A stretch of DNA of 64,000 nucleotides from Hyphomonadaceae bacterium (GTDB lineage: Bacteria; Pseudomonadota; Alphaproteobacteria; Caulobacterales; Aquidulcibacteraceae): contig JAHBYF010000002.1 in assembly GCA_019636095.1 (NCBI GenBank), positions 609,866 to 673,865 on the forward strand, written 5' to 3'. Below are positions 9,644 to 18,175 of the stretch, in pieces. The stretch's first letter is position 1, and each line of letters begins with the position of its first letter. A program made the position numbers and the translations under genes. Below the pieces are notes generated by a model that was given only the letters and a program-made list of their open reading frames with translations, had not been told where the DNA came from and made no database searches.

Positions 9644-10282
9644 TCAGATGCCCTGCTTCAACCGCTCCACGTGCAGCTGCAGCCACATCTGGCGGTGACG
9701 CTTCAGCCGTTCGGCGGCGAGGATCTGCTTAATTTGCGCCAGCGTCTGTTCAAGCAACGCGTTGACCAGCACATAATCGTACTCTTCCCAGTGCGAGATT
9801 TCATCGAGCGAGCGCGCCATGCGCTTGTTGATGACCTCCTCGGTGTCCTCCGCACGGGTGTGAAGGCGTCGCTCCAATTCGGCCATCGACGGCGGCAGGA
9901 TAAAGATGCCGACGACATCATCCGGCGCCGCAGCGCGAAGCGCGCGCGCGCCCTGCCAATCGACGTCGAAAAGAACGTCCCGACCCTGGATCAGCAGCGC
10001 CTCGACCGGCGCCCGCGGCGTCCCGTAATGATTGCCGAACACCATCGCGTGTTCGAGAAATTCGCCGCGATCAGCCATCTCCTCAAACTCTTCGCGCTGC
10101 ATGAACTTGTATTCGCGCCCATCAATCTCGTTGCCGCGGCGCGCCCGCGTCGTCGCAGAAACAGAAAGCGCCATGTTGGCATCGTCTTCGATCAACTTAC
10201 GCGCCAGCGTCGACTTTCCGGCGCCGGATGGGCTCGACAGCGCAAACATGAGACCGCGCCGCGCGACGTGTTCATTCAACAT
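9644..10282 (-). CDS. gmk: Guanylate kinase
   Basis: 212 residues with the P-loop SSPSGAGKST near residue 17, then SVSATTRARRGNEIDGREY (GMP binding) and DVDWQGARAL. It phosphorylates GMP to GDP. It overlaps the end of yicC by 11 bases; yicC-gmk is a common bacterial pair. Confidence 0.96.
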   Translation of the reverse strand: MLNEHVARRGLMFALSSPSGAGKSTLARKLIEDDANMALSVSATTRARRGNEIDGREYKFMQREEFEEMADRGEFLEHAMVFGNHYGTPRAPVEALLIQGRDVLFDVDWQGARALRAAAPDDVVGIFILPPSMAELERRLHTRAEDTEEVINKRMARSLDEISHWEEYDYVLVNALLEQTLAQIKQILAAERLKRHRQMWLQLHVERLKQGI

Positions 10283-11156
10283 TGGCGGCCTGCTCCTTGA
10301 TCTGATCGACCACGGTCTTGAGATCGAGGCCGATTCGCGTCAGCTCCAAGTCCGAGGATTTCGAACATAACGTGTTCGCCTCGCGCGTCAGTTCTTGGCT
10401 GAGGAAGTCCAGTCTTCGGCCTGCCGGTTCCGGCTTGGTGATTAGAGTGCGCAATTCGGCGGCATGCGCGCTCAAGCGCTCAAGCTCCTCTTGCACATCC
10501 GCGCGCGTCGCGGCGATCGCAGCCTCTTGGGCGAGACGTTGCGGGTCGAGCTTCAATTCCGGCGCCAGTGATTCAAGCCGCTGGCGTATGCGCTCCAGCG
10601 CGGCGGAGGGCGCGGCCGCAGCCGTGGCCCGCGCGGCGCCAATCAAGCTATCGAGGCGTGAAGCAGCGTCGCCAAAAATGCCGGCCAGGGCCCGTCCCTC
10701 GGCTCGGCGCGCTTGCGCCAACAGGTCGAGTGCAGTGTTGAAACTCGCAACCAGCTTCTCCTCGAACGCCGCACGCTCCTCCTCCGAAAGCTCTCCAGTG
10801 TCGTCGCTTTGGACGACGCCCCGCACGGCGAGGATGCCGTCCCAGCGCGGCTTGGCGACGCGGCCTTTGAACTGTTCGCCGGTGGCGATCAGCCGCTCGG
10901 CCAAGTCGAGATCGATTTTGAGCGCCGCCGCCGCGGCGGTCTCACGAGAGATTGAGAGCGAGGCCTGCACCGATCCGCGCTTGAACTTTGCATTCGCAGC
11001 GGCGCGTACGATGGGTTCCACCGCTTCGTACCCAGGCGGTGTGCGCAGCTTCAGATCGAGGCCGCGGCCGTTCACACTCTTCAGCTCCCAGATCCAACGC
11101 TGACCGGCATGTTCGCCTTCGGCCCGCGCGAAACCTGTCATTCCTGAAATGGTCAT
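10272..11156 (-). CDS. yicC: YicC family endoribonuclease-like protein
   Basis: 294 residues, the standard YicC/YloC length. The N-terminus ISGMTGFARAEGE and the LKSVNGRGLDLKLRTP block are hallmark family sequence, and the C-terminal DUF1732 part ends with the usual GLDLKTVVDQIKEQAANVE. Members have been reported to have endoribonuclease activity; the target here is unknown. A 356-base gap separates it from mltG upstream, so it may have its own promoter. Confidence 0.93.
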   Translation of the reverse strand: MTISGMTGFARAEGEHAGQRWIWELKSVNGRGLDLKLRTPPGYEAVEPIVRAAANAKFKRGSVQASLSISRETAAAAALKIDLDLAERLIATGEQFKGRVAKPRWDGILAVRGVVQSDDTGELSEEERAAFEEKLVASFNTALDLLAQARRAEGRALAGIFGDAASRLDSLIGAARATAAAAPSAALERIRQRLESLAPELKLDPQRLAQEAAIAATRADVQEELERLSAHAAELRTLITKPEPAGRRLDFLSQELTREANTLCSKSSDLELTRIGLDLKTVVDQIKEQAANVE

Positions 11157-11512
11157 GAGCCCTTTTCGCGTATTTGTGCGCCAAGTGTCACGCGAGCTTT
11201 ATACGACTCGACCACAACCCGCTCAGATTTAGCACGCAAGGGCCGCCCAAATGACGCTCGCGACCGTCTCTGCAACAGCCTCAAGGGCCTCTTGGCCATT
11301 GCGACCCAGCACCTAGCTCAGCCCCGGCAGGAAACATTTCCCGCCCAACTCAACGCCTCCCTCACGGGAGGCGTCTTTGTATCGCATGTCGAGCAAGTAG
11401 ATCCCGCAAGTATCGCACAATATCTCGCGAAGTCGCTGGTCGACTCTTCCCCTTATCGCGCCAAAGTCGGCTGAAAGTAGCGTCCCAAACGGTAGTGCTT
11501 GTCTCGCCTGAT
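11157..11512. other. Gene-poor gap between mltG and yicC
   Basis: 356 bases without a convincing gene. A 60-residue plus-strand frame (11292-11474) has no recognisable features and no clear ribosome binding site. The segment contains the perfect stem-loop at 11353-11374. It must also hold any promoter for yicC-gmk. Nothing else was recognised. Confidence 0.5.
11353..11374. terminator. Perfect 9-bp stem-loop, possible terminator or RNA structure
   Basis: ACGCCTCCC (11353-11361) pairs fully with GGGAGGCGT (11366-11374) around a four-base loop TCAC. On the plus strand it is followed by CTTTGT, a weak U tract. No plus-strand gene ends just upstream, so it could end a small RNA or the questionable 11292 frame, or act in the mltG-yicC transcript. 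Confidence 0.4.
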
Positions 11513-12580
11513 CTATCGCCCAGCGCGCTCGGCGGCGAGGCGTTGCGCCTCGATCTCACGCCAGCGCGCAACGTTGGCCTGGTGCTCGGCCAGCGTCGAC
11601 GCAAACACATGCCCGCCAGTGCCATCGGCGACAAAGAACAATGCGTTCGACGTCGCCGGATGCGCCGTCGCCTCAAGCGCAGCGCGGCCAGGATTCGCGA
11701 TCGGCGTCGGCGGCAAGCCATCGATCCGGTAGGTGTTATATCCGGTGTTCATGTCGATTTCGCTTTGCCGAATAGTGCGCCGATTCCCCTGCCCATCCAC
11801 CAGCCGCCCGTCGCGACAACGGTCGGGATGACGCAAGCAAACGCCATAAATAATCGTGGGATCGGTTTCCAAACGCATCGGTTTGCGCAAGCGATTGATA
11901 AACACCGCCGCGACCAGCGGACGTTCGGACGCGATCCCCGTCTCCCGCTCAACGATGGCAGCCAAATTGACGAGATCTTCCGGCGTTGCGAGCGGCAAAT
12001 TCGGCGCGCGATCAGCCCAGATTTCATTCACCGCGGCGTCTCGGGCTTCGCGCATTTGTTGCAGCAGCGCCGCGCGCGTCATGCCGCGCGCGACGTGATA
12101 GGTGTCCGGCATGATCGAGCCCTCGGGCGGGGCTTCAGGCATGTCGCCGGCGAGGACGTCGCTCTCTTCGATAATGCGCATCACCGCGGCAATCGTGATG
12201 CCTTCCGGGAACGTGATTGCGTGTTGAAGCGCATCGCCGCTCGTCATCAGTTCTACGATCTGACCGGTCGAGGCGTTGGCGGGAATCTCATACTCACCCG
12301 CTTGCAGCGTCGCCCCGCCTTGGAAGCGATTGGCAATCCGAAACAAGAGCGCGTCGCTAATGAAGCCTTCTGCTTCGAGCTTCTCGGCAATTGCCGCGCC
12401 GGAGGCGCCTCGTTCGACTATGAACGCACGTGGCTCCGCGAATGGACCCGGGCGCGAGATAGCGCTCGTGAAAAAGAAAAAGGCAAAAACCGCCGCAGCG
12501 CCGGCGAGCACAGCAATCCAAAACAGGAAGGAGAAAAACCCGCCGCCGCTTCTGGAACGGCGCGCCGCTGCTCTAGCCAT
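11513..12580 (-). CDS. mltG: Endolytic murein transglycosylase MltG
   Basis: 355 residues from the ATG at 12580, which shares one base with the fabF stop (TGATG); a TTG one codon upstream is less likely. One membrane helix (about residues 16-42) follows a basic N-terminus; then come a LysM-like part (ERGASGAAIAEKLEAEGFI) and the YceG domain with IVERETG, which contains the catalytic Glu. It cleaves nascent glycan strands at the inner membrane to set their length. Clustering with fab genes is usual in alphaproteobacteria. Confidence 0.94.
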   Translation of the reverse strand: MARAAARRSRSGGGFFSFLFWIAVLAGAAAVFAFFFFTSAISRPGPFAEPRAFIVERGASGAAIAEKLEAEGFISDALLFRIANRFQGGATLQAGEYEIPANASTGQIVELMTSGDALQHAITFPEGITIAAVMRIIEESDVLAGDMPEAPPEGSIMPDTYHVARGMTRAALLQQMREARDAAVNEIWADRAPNLPLATPEDLVNLAAIVERETGIASERPLVAAVFINRLRKPMRLETDPTIIYGVCLRHPDRCRDGRLVDGQGNRRTIRQSEIDMNTGYNTYRIDGLPPTPIANPGRAALEATAHPATSNALFFVADGTGGHVFASTLAEHQANVARWREIEAQRLAAERAGR

Positions 12581-13860
12581 CAATCCACCGCTGTAAGGAT
12601 CACGGCGGCATTCGTGCCGCCGAACCCGAACGAATTCGACATCGCTGCCTTCACCGTCTTTTTCTTGGCGGTGTTGGGCGTCAAATCTATGGCGGTCTCA
12701 ACCGAAGGATTTTCCAAGTTTAGTGTCGGCGGGATCATACCGTCGCGGATCGCGAGTGCGCAGAAGATGGCTTCCACAGCGCCGGCCGCGCCGAGCAAGT
12801 GGCCAATCGCGGACTTCGTTGACGACACCGAAAGGTTCGCGGCCGAATTGCCGAACAGACGTTCGATCGCCTTCAACTCGATTTCATCACCGAGCGGCGT
12901 CGAGGTGCCGTGGGTGTTCAGGTAATCGATATCCGCCGGCGTCATGCCCGCATTCTTCAACGCCGCCGACATGGCGCGGAAACCGCCATCGCCGTCCTCG
13001 GCGGGCGCGGTGATATGATACGCGTCGCCCGAGAGCCCGTAGCCCTTGACCTCAGCATAGATCTTCGCGCCGCGCGCCTTGGCGTGTTCGTATTCTTCAA
13101 GCACGACGCAGCCGGCGCCCTCGCCCATGACGAAGCCATCACGATCCTTGTCGTAGGGGCGCGATGCTTTCTCGGGTGTGTCGTTATAGCCGGTCGACAT
13201 GGCCCGGAGCGCGCAAAAGCCCGCCATCGCCAATCGGCCAACGGTTGCTTCAGCGCCGCCGGCCACCATCACGTCGGCGTCCCCAAACGCAATCAAGCGC
13301 GAGGCGTCGCCAATCGCATGCGCTCCGGTCGCGCACGCCGTAACAACAGCGTGGTTCGGGCCGCGAAAACCGTGGCGGATCGACACCTGACCGGAGGCCA
13401 GATTGATCAGCGCACTCGGGATGAAGAACGGCGAAATTTTCCGCGGCCCATCGCGCTCCAGCTGGATTGCAGTGTTGCCAATGGCTTCGATGCCGCCGAT
13501 GCCGGAGCCAACCAAAACCCCAGTGCGGTTCCTGTCTTCATCCGTTTCGGGGTTCCACCCGCTATCTTTCACCGCTTCGTCAGAAGCAGCGATTGCATAG
13601 AGGATGAAGTCTTCGATGCGGCGGCGATCTTTGGCCGACATCACCTTGTCCGGATCGAACGCGTGCTCATCGCCCGCGCCGCCGCCGCGGCCATCGACAC
13701 GCGGCACGATGCACGCGATTTGGCACGGAAGGTCATCGACCTTCACATGCTCAACGCGGTTTGCGCCGGACTTGGCGGCAAGCAGGCGCTCCCACGACGC
13801 TGGCGCGTTTGCGGCCAGCGGCGTGATCAGCCCAATGCCTGTGATGACGACGCGCCTCAT
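12580..13860 (-). CDS. fabF: Beta-ketoacyl-ACP synthase II FabF
   Basis: 426 residues. The catalytic cysteine is Cys176 in VTACATGAHAIGDA, and the two active-site histidines lie in NTHGTSTPLGD and AIGHLLGAAG. It elongates acyl-ACP with malonyl-ACP in type II fatty acid synthesis. It follows acpP on the same strand after an 18-base gap, and mltG starts on its stop codon. Confidence 0.96.
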   Translation of the reverse strand: MRRVVITGIGLITPLAANAPASWERLLAAKSGANRVEHVKVDDLPCQIACIVPRVDGRGGGAGDEHAFDPDKVMSAKDRRRIEDFILYAIAASDEAVKDSGWNPETDEDRNRTGVLVGSGIGGIEAIGNTAIQLERDGPRKISPFFIPSALINLASGQVSIRHGFRGPNHAVVTACATGAHAIGDASRLIAFGDADVMVAGGAEATVGRLAMAGFCALRAMSTGYNDTPEKASRPYDKDRDGFVMGEGAGCVVLEEYEHAKARGAKIYAEVKGYGLSGDAYHITAPAEDGDGGFRAMSAALKNAGMTPADIDYLNTHGTSTPLGDEIELKAIERLFGNSAANLSVSSTKSAIGHLLGAAGAVEAIFCALAIRDGMIPPTLNLENPSVETAIDLTPNTAKKKTVKAAMSNSFGFGGTNAAVILTAVD

Positions 13861-13878
13861 CGGCGGTGCGCCAGGGCC

Positions 13879-14115
13879 TTAGCCCTGCTTCTCCGAGATG
13901 AACTTCACAGCGTCGCCGACGGTCTGAATGTGTTCAGCCGCGTCGTCCGGAATCTCAATGCCGAACTCTTCTTCGAACGCCATAACCAGCTCGACGTTGT
14001 CTAAGCTGTCAGCGCCCAGGTCATCGATAAACGACGCCTTCTCAACCACCTTCTCCGGCGGGGCTTCGAGATGCTTGATCACGATCGCCTTAACGCGCTC
14101 AAAAACTTCCGACAT
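13879..14115 (-). CDS. acpP: Acyl carrier protein
   Basis: 78 residues from the ATG at 14115; the frame is open to 14160, but homology starts at [12 protein letters not shown]. The phosphopantetheine attachment site is Ser37 in [11 protein letters not shown]. The protein is strongly acidic, as expected. It carries growing acyl chains for FabF, FabG and FabD encoded alongside. The 125 bases separating it from fabG may hold its own promoter, which would suit its high expression; no promoter could be called reliably. Confidence 0.97.
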   Translation of the reverse strand: MSEVFERVKAIVIKHLEAPPEKVVEKASFIDDLGADSLDNVELVMAFEEEFGIEIPDDAAEHIQTVGDAVKFISEKQG

Positions 14116-14240
14116 GCACGCCTCGCCAACTTGCGCTAAAAATTTGGTCACGTCCCGCAAAGGACGCTTGTGAGCGGCCTTTTGACCACACGCGGCCTCC
14201 GGCGCAAGCCTTTTTCACCGCCGGGGTGCAACGCAGCCCC

Positions 14241-14981
14241 TCAGATCATGGCCATGCCGCCGTTCACATGCAACGTCTGACCGGTCATGTAGCTCGCTTC
14301 TTCGCTGGCCAGATAGACCGCGGCAGCTGCTACATCAGCGCCTTCACCCAGCCTTCCTGCCGGAATTTTTGTCATCAGCGCCGCCTTCTGCGTATCGTTC
14401 AGAACGTCAGTCATCGGCGATGAAATGAAGCCGGGCGCGATGCAATTGGCGGTCACGTTTCGGCTCGCGACTTCGGCGGCGAGCGCCTTGGTGAAACCGA
14501 TCATGCCGGCTTTCGACGCCGCGTAATTCGCCTGTCCGGGGTTTCCGGTGACGCCGACGACGGAGGTGATGCCGATGATCCGGCCCCAGCGCGCCTTCAT
14601 CATCGATTTCAGCGCAGCGCGCGAAAGCCTGAAATAGCCTTCAAGATTGATCTGCAGGACGCGCTGAAAGTCCTCGTCCTTCATGCGGAGCAGAAGCCCG
14701 TCCTTGGTGATGCCGGCGTTTGCGACGAGAATATCGAGCTTGCCGCCGAGCGCTGTCTCGGCCTGCCCGAAGAGCGCGTCGACAGCGGCGGTGTCTGAGA
14801 GATTGCACGGCGTGATGACGTGGTCGCCGCCGAGTTCGTCCTTCACCTTCTCCAGCGCTTCGACACGCGTGCCCGAGAGCGCAATCCGCGCGCCCTGCGC
14901 CGCGAGCGCCTTGGCGATGGCGCCGCCAATGCCACCCGAAGCGCCCGTTACAAGCGCGGTCTTCCCGGTCAGATCAAACAT
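14241..14981 (-). CDS. fabG: 3-oxoacyl-ACP reductase FabG
   Basis: 246 residues, a classical short-chain reductase. The NADPH-binding glycine motif VTGASGGIGGAIA is at residues 12-24, NAG is in LVANAGITKDGLL, and the Ser/Tyr/Lys active site is in the SVVGVTGNPGQANYAASKAG region. It reduces beta-ketoacyl-ACP. The fab neighbours support FabG over a generic SDR. Confidence 0.95.
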   Translation of the reverse strand: MFDLTGKTALVTGASGGIGGAIAKALAAQGARIALSGTRVEALEKVKDELGGDHVITPCNLSDTAAVDALFGQAETALGGKLDILVANAGITKDGLLLRMKDEDFQRVLQINLEGYFRLSRAALKSMMKARWGRIIGITSVVGVTGNPGQANYAASKAGMIGFTKALAAEVASRNVTANCIAPGFISSPMTDVLNDTQKAALMTKIPAGRLGEGADVAAAAVYLASEEASYMTGQTLHVNGGMAMI

Positions 14982-15004
14982 ATGTCCCTCGTTTGGCGCA
15001 CGGC

Positions 15005-15523
15005 TTATGCCTCACGGAGCGCGGCGGCAAGTTTCTGCACCGTGTTCCAGTTGCGGGCGCTGCCGAGCTTTGGGAGCTTCAGCTTGGATTGCCCTGCGCC
15101 CTTGGGAAATTTGATATAGACGCAGTCCTGGCCCTGGACGATTTCTTCACCACTGAGCGCGGTCTTCTGCATCGCCTCCATCTCGGCCTTGGTCGCCGGC
15201 CCACGCATGAAGTTCACGATCATGAACCTAGAGTTCGCTTTCGTGAACGCTTTGAACGGATTGGCGGCGATGATAGCGTCGAGTTGATCGACGTCACGAA
15301 CGAAGACGTCCGTCTTCAGGTCAAGACCCTCCAAGATCACCTTCTCAAGCTTAGCTTCGAGTTTTGCGCCGCTGAGCTTGGATCTGACGATGAGATTGCC
15401 GCTGGCGAGCAGTGTACGGACATCCGTAAAGCCCGCCGCCTCGCAGATGTCGCGCAACTCCGCCATGATCACTTTGCGCTTGCCGAGGTTCACACCACGC
15501 AGGAGTGCAGCCCGCAGCGGCAT
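15005..15523 (-). CDS. DUF1697 family protein
   Basis: 172 residues. The start [18 protein letters not shown] and the sequence LASGNLIVRSKLSG are typical of DUF1697 (Pfam), a family without known function. It sits between fabD and fabG, sharing its start base with the fabD stop, so it is probably co-transcribed with fatty acid synthesis genes. It does not resemble a fatty acid enzyme. Confidence 0.85.
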   Translation of the reverse strand: MPLRAALLRGVNLGKRKVIMAELRDICEAAGFTDVRTLLASGNLIVRSKLSGAKLEAKLEKVILEGLDLKTDVFVRDVDQLDAIIAANPFKAFTKANSRFMIVNFMRGPATKAEMEAMQKTALSGEEIVQGQDCVYIKFPKGAGQSKLKLPKLGSARNWNTVQKLAAALREA

Positions 15524-16464
15524 CAGATCGTTTTCGCGAAAGCTTCCAACTCAGCAGGTTCGTTGAGCGCCAGCGCCTCGGCATCCGGCGCGTTACGCTT
15601 GACCATGCCTGAAAGTTGCTTGCCAGCGCCGACTTCGACGAAGCGCGTCACGCCGCCATCCTTCGTCATCCATTCGATGCTCTCCCGCCAGCGCACGCGG
15701 CCAGTCACCTGCTCCACGAGGAGCTTGCGCACCGCTGTTGGTTCGTTGGTCGGGCGTGCGGTGACGTTGGCGACGACCGGCACGACCAGCGGCGCTATCG
15801 TCGCACTCGCCAACGCTTCGGCCATCGCGTCAGCGGCAGGCTGCATCAGCGGCGAGTGAAAGGGCGCGGAAACATTCAGCGAAATGGCGCGCGCGCCTTT
15901 TTCCTTGGCGTAGGCCAGCGCCGCGTCGATGCCGGCCTTCGAGCCCGAGATGACGACGTTGCCGATATTGTTGTCGTTGGCGACAACGCAGGGCCCGGCC
16001 TCAGCGCCCTTGGCCGCAATCTCTTCCGCCAACGCCACGTCGACCTTGCCGATCAGCGCGGCCATAGCGCCTTGGCCCACGGGCACTGCCGCCTGCATAG
16101 CGTTGCCGCGCGTGCGCAGGAGACGGGCTGCGTCAGCGACGGAGAGCGCGCCAGCGGCGGCCAGGGCGGAATATTCCCCGAGCGAATGACCAGCGACGAA
16201 CGCCGCCTTTGAGACAGTCACCCCAAACTCACGCTCAAGCACCCGCATGGCGGCAAGGCTGACCGCCATCAAGGCGGGCTGGGCGTTGGCGGTCAGGGTG
16301 AGGTCGTCAGTCGGACCCTCAAAGATCAGCCTCGAAAGCTTCTCTCCGAGCGCCTCATCGACCTCCTGAAACACCTCCCGGCTTGACCCAAAGGCGTCGT
16401 GAAGGGCTTTGCCCATGCCGGGCGCTTGGCTTCCCTGGCCGGGAAAAATGAAGGCTGTGCTCAT
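15523..16464 (-). CDS. fabD: Malonyl-CoA:ACP transacylase FabD
   Basis: 313 residues. It starts [19 protein letters not shown]; the nucleophile is Ser94 in [10 protein letters not shown], and the catalytic His is in the [11 protein letters not shown] block. It loads malonate onto ACP. It is the first gene of the minus-strand fab operon and is divergent from rpsF across 187 bases. Confidence 0.96.
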   Translation of the reverse strand: MSTAFIFPGQGSQAPGMGKALHDAFGSSREVFQEVDEALGEKLSRLIFEGPTDDLTLTANAQPALMAVSLAAMRVLEREFGVTVSKAAFVAGHSLGEYSALAAAGALSVADAARLLRTRGNAMQAAVPVGQGAMAALIGKVDVALAEEIAAKGAEAGPCVVANDNNIGNVVISGSKAGIDAALAYAKEKGARAISLNVSAPFHSPLMQPAADAMAEALASATIAPLVVPVVANVTARPTNEPTAVRKLLVEQVTGRVRWRESIEWMTKDGGVTRFVEVGAGKQLSGMVKRNAPDAEALALNEPAELEAFAKTI

Positions 16465-16651
16465 GGGGGCGCGGCTTACGCCAAGGAATTGCCCCCGACA
16501 ACGGCCAGGGCCTTGCTTTCAGGGCTCGTTTCGCCTAATTCCCCCGCCTTCGCGATCTGCGGCCCCGGAGGCTTACCGCCGTCCGGGGTCCATCGTTTTG
16601 GCCGGTCTTCCGCTGGCCAGGGCGCCGCGGATCCTAACGGAAGAGGAAAAG

Positions 16652-17059
16652 ATGGCTTACTACGAGCACGTGCTCATCGCACGGCCCGAGATTTCGCCGC
16701 AGCAGGTCGATGCGCTGGTCGAAGATCTCACCAAGACAATCAAAGAATTGGGCGGCGCGACCACCAAGACCGAATACTGGGGTCTGCGCAACCTCACCTA
16801 CCGCATTCAAAAGAATCGCAAGGGCCACTACGCGCTCATCAATATCGACGCTCCGGCGCCGGTGGTGCACGAGTTTGAGCGTCGCCTGCGCATCAATGAA
16901 GACGTGATGCGCTTCAAGACGATCCGCGTCGAAGCGCTCGACGAAGAACCCTCGCCGATCCTCGCCCGTCGCGACCGCGACGAGCGCCGCCGCGCACGCC
17001 GTGAAGGCGGCCGTGACGGAGAAGAGTTCGGCGGCGATTATGATGGCGGTGAGGAATAA
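16652..17059 (+). CDS. rpsF: 30S ribosomal protein S6
   Basis: 135 residues from the ATG at 16652, preceded by GGAAGAGG six bases upstream. The frame is open from 16409, but that extension only shadows fabD. N-terminus [19 protein letters not shown] is a classic bS6 start; the acidic/basic C-terminal tail (after about residue 100, rich in Arg, Asp, Glu, Gly) is a common alphaproteobacterial extension. It binds 16S rRNA with S18, encoded two bases downstream. Confidence 0.97.
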   Translation: MAYYEHVLIARPEISPQQVDALVEDLTKTIKELGGATTKTEYWGLRNLTYRIQKNRKGHYALINIDAPAPVVHEFERRLRINEDVMRFKTIRVEALDEEPSPILARRDRDERRRARREGGRDGEEFGGDYDGGEE

Positions 17060-17061
17060 TC

Positions 17062-17340
17062 ATGGCCCAGAAAATTCAAAAGGGCGCCCCGAAGTTCAAC
17101 ATTTCGAACATTCCGGCGCGCCGTCCGTTCGGCCGCCGGCGCAAGGTGTGCCCGTTCTCCGGCGCAGCCGCGCCGAAGATCGACTACAAGGACGTCAAAA
17201 TGCTCCAACGCTACATCAGCGAAAAGGGCAAGATCGTCCCGGCGCGCATCACCGCCGTTTCCGCCAAGAAGCAACGCGAACTCGCGCGCGCCATTAAGTT
17301 GGCCCGCGAACTCGCGCTGCTGCCGTTCGCCGTTCAGTAA
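17062..17340 (+). CDS. rpsR: 30S ribosomal protein S18
   Basis: 92 residues, highly basic. [33 protein letters not shown] and [20 protein letters not shown] are standard bS18 sequence. It lies two bases after rpsF and 12 bases before rplI, the conserved S6-S18-L9 operon. Confidence 0.98.
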   Translation: MAQKIQKGAPKFNISNIPARRPFGRRRKVCPFSGAAAPKIDYKDVKMLQRYISEKGKIVPARITAVSAKKQRELARAIKLARELALLPFAVQ

Positions 17341-17352
17341 GGAGACAAGCCC

Positions 17353-17934
17353 ATGCAAGTCATCCTGCTCGAACGCGTCGAAAATCTCGGCGGCATCGGC
17401 GACGAAGTGAAGGTGCGCGACGGCTATGCGCGTAACTTCCTGCTGCCGGGCAAGAAGGCGCTGCGCGCCAACGACGCCAACCGCAAAATCTTCGAAGGCC
17501 GCCGCGCCGAACTCGAAGCCCGTAACGCCGAAGCGAAAGCTGTGGCGGAAAAGGCCTCCGGCAAGATCGATGGCCAGAGCTACGTCCTCATCCGCTCGGC
17601 GGGTGAAGGCGGCCAGCTCTACGGTTCGGTTTCTTCGCGCGATATCGCCGACGAGATAGTCAAAGGCGGCGCAAAGATCGAACGCAACGCGGTCGTTCTC
17701 GACAAGCCGATCAAGACCATCGGCGTCTATGACGTGCGCGTGCGGCTGCACGCCGACGTTTCGGCGACAGTGAAGGTCAACGTCGCGCGCTCGACCGACG
17801 AAGCCGAACGCCAAGCGAAGGGTGAAAACGTCATCGCTTCAGCCATCGAGGCTGAGCGCGCCGACGCGGAAGCCGCGGCCAAGGAATTGGCGGCGCAATC
17901 GATCACCAACGATCCGGCTGCCCGCGCTGAATAG
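17353..17934 (+). CDS. rplI: 50S ribosomal protein L9
   Basis: 193 residues, longer than the roughly 150 of E. coli L9 because of an Ala/Glu-rich C-terminal extension often seen in alphaproteobacteria. The N-terminal domain [19 protein letters not shown] and [17 protein letters not shown] are diagnostic. It is last in the S6-S18-L9 operon and is followed by a strong terminator. Confidence 0.97.
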   Translation: MQVILLERVENLGGIGDEVKVRDGYARNFLLPGKKALRANDANRKIFEGRRAELEARNAEAKAVAEKASGKIDGQSYVLIRSAGEGGQLYGSVSSRDIADEIVKGGAKIERNAVVLDKPIKTIGVYDVRVRLHADVSATVKVNVARSTDEAERQAKGENVIASAIEAERADAEAAAKELAAQSITNDPAARAE

Positions 17935-17958
17935 GCGCGAGTAGCGTCAAAGTTAGAG

Positions 17959-17989
17959 GCCCGCGCATCGCAAGGTGCGCGGGCTTTTT
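17959..17989 (+). terminator. Rho-independent terminator after rplI
   Basis: GCCCGCGCA (17959-17967) pairs with TGCGCGGGC (17976-17984) over nine bases with an eight-base loop, followed directly by TTTTT (17985-17989). It lies 25 bases after the rplI stop and fits termination of the ribosomal protein operon. Confidence 0.9.
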
Positions 17990-18009
17990 CTTGCGCGTAA
18001 AATACGCCG

Positions 18010-18057
18010 CCTTCGACAGGCTCAGTCTGAGTTGAGTTGGCTTCACCCTGTCGAAGG
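18010..18057. repeat. Intergenic inverted repeat, CCTTCGACAGG family
   Basis: CCTTCGACAGG (18010-18020) and CCTGTCGAAGG (18047-18057) form an 11-base perfect inverted repeat around a 26-base spacer. The left arm continues as CTCAG, giving the core CCTTCGACARGCTCAG that recurs at 39605-39685. It lies between rplI and dnaB, outside any gene. Confidence 0.8.
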
Positions 18058-18175
18058 GCGATATCTCGGTCTGGCGATTCCATTCCACGTCAACAACAAT
18101 AAGTCACCCACGACTCGGGATATCAGCTGCTCAGACCGCGAGACGTAAACCGTTTCGCTCTCGAATCGCACCACA

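Noticed and set aside
11495..12925. A 476-residue plus-strand open frame
   Set aside because: Antisense to mltG and fabF, both of which have full catalytic motifs.
12910..14004. A 364-residue plus-strand open frame
   Set aside because: Antisense to fabF and acpP.
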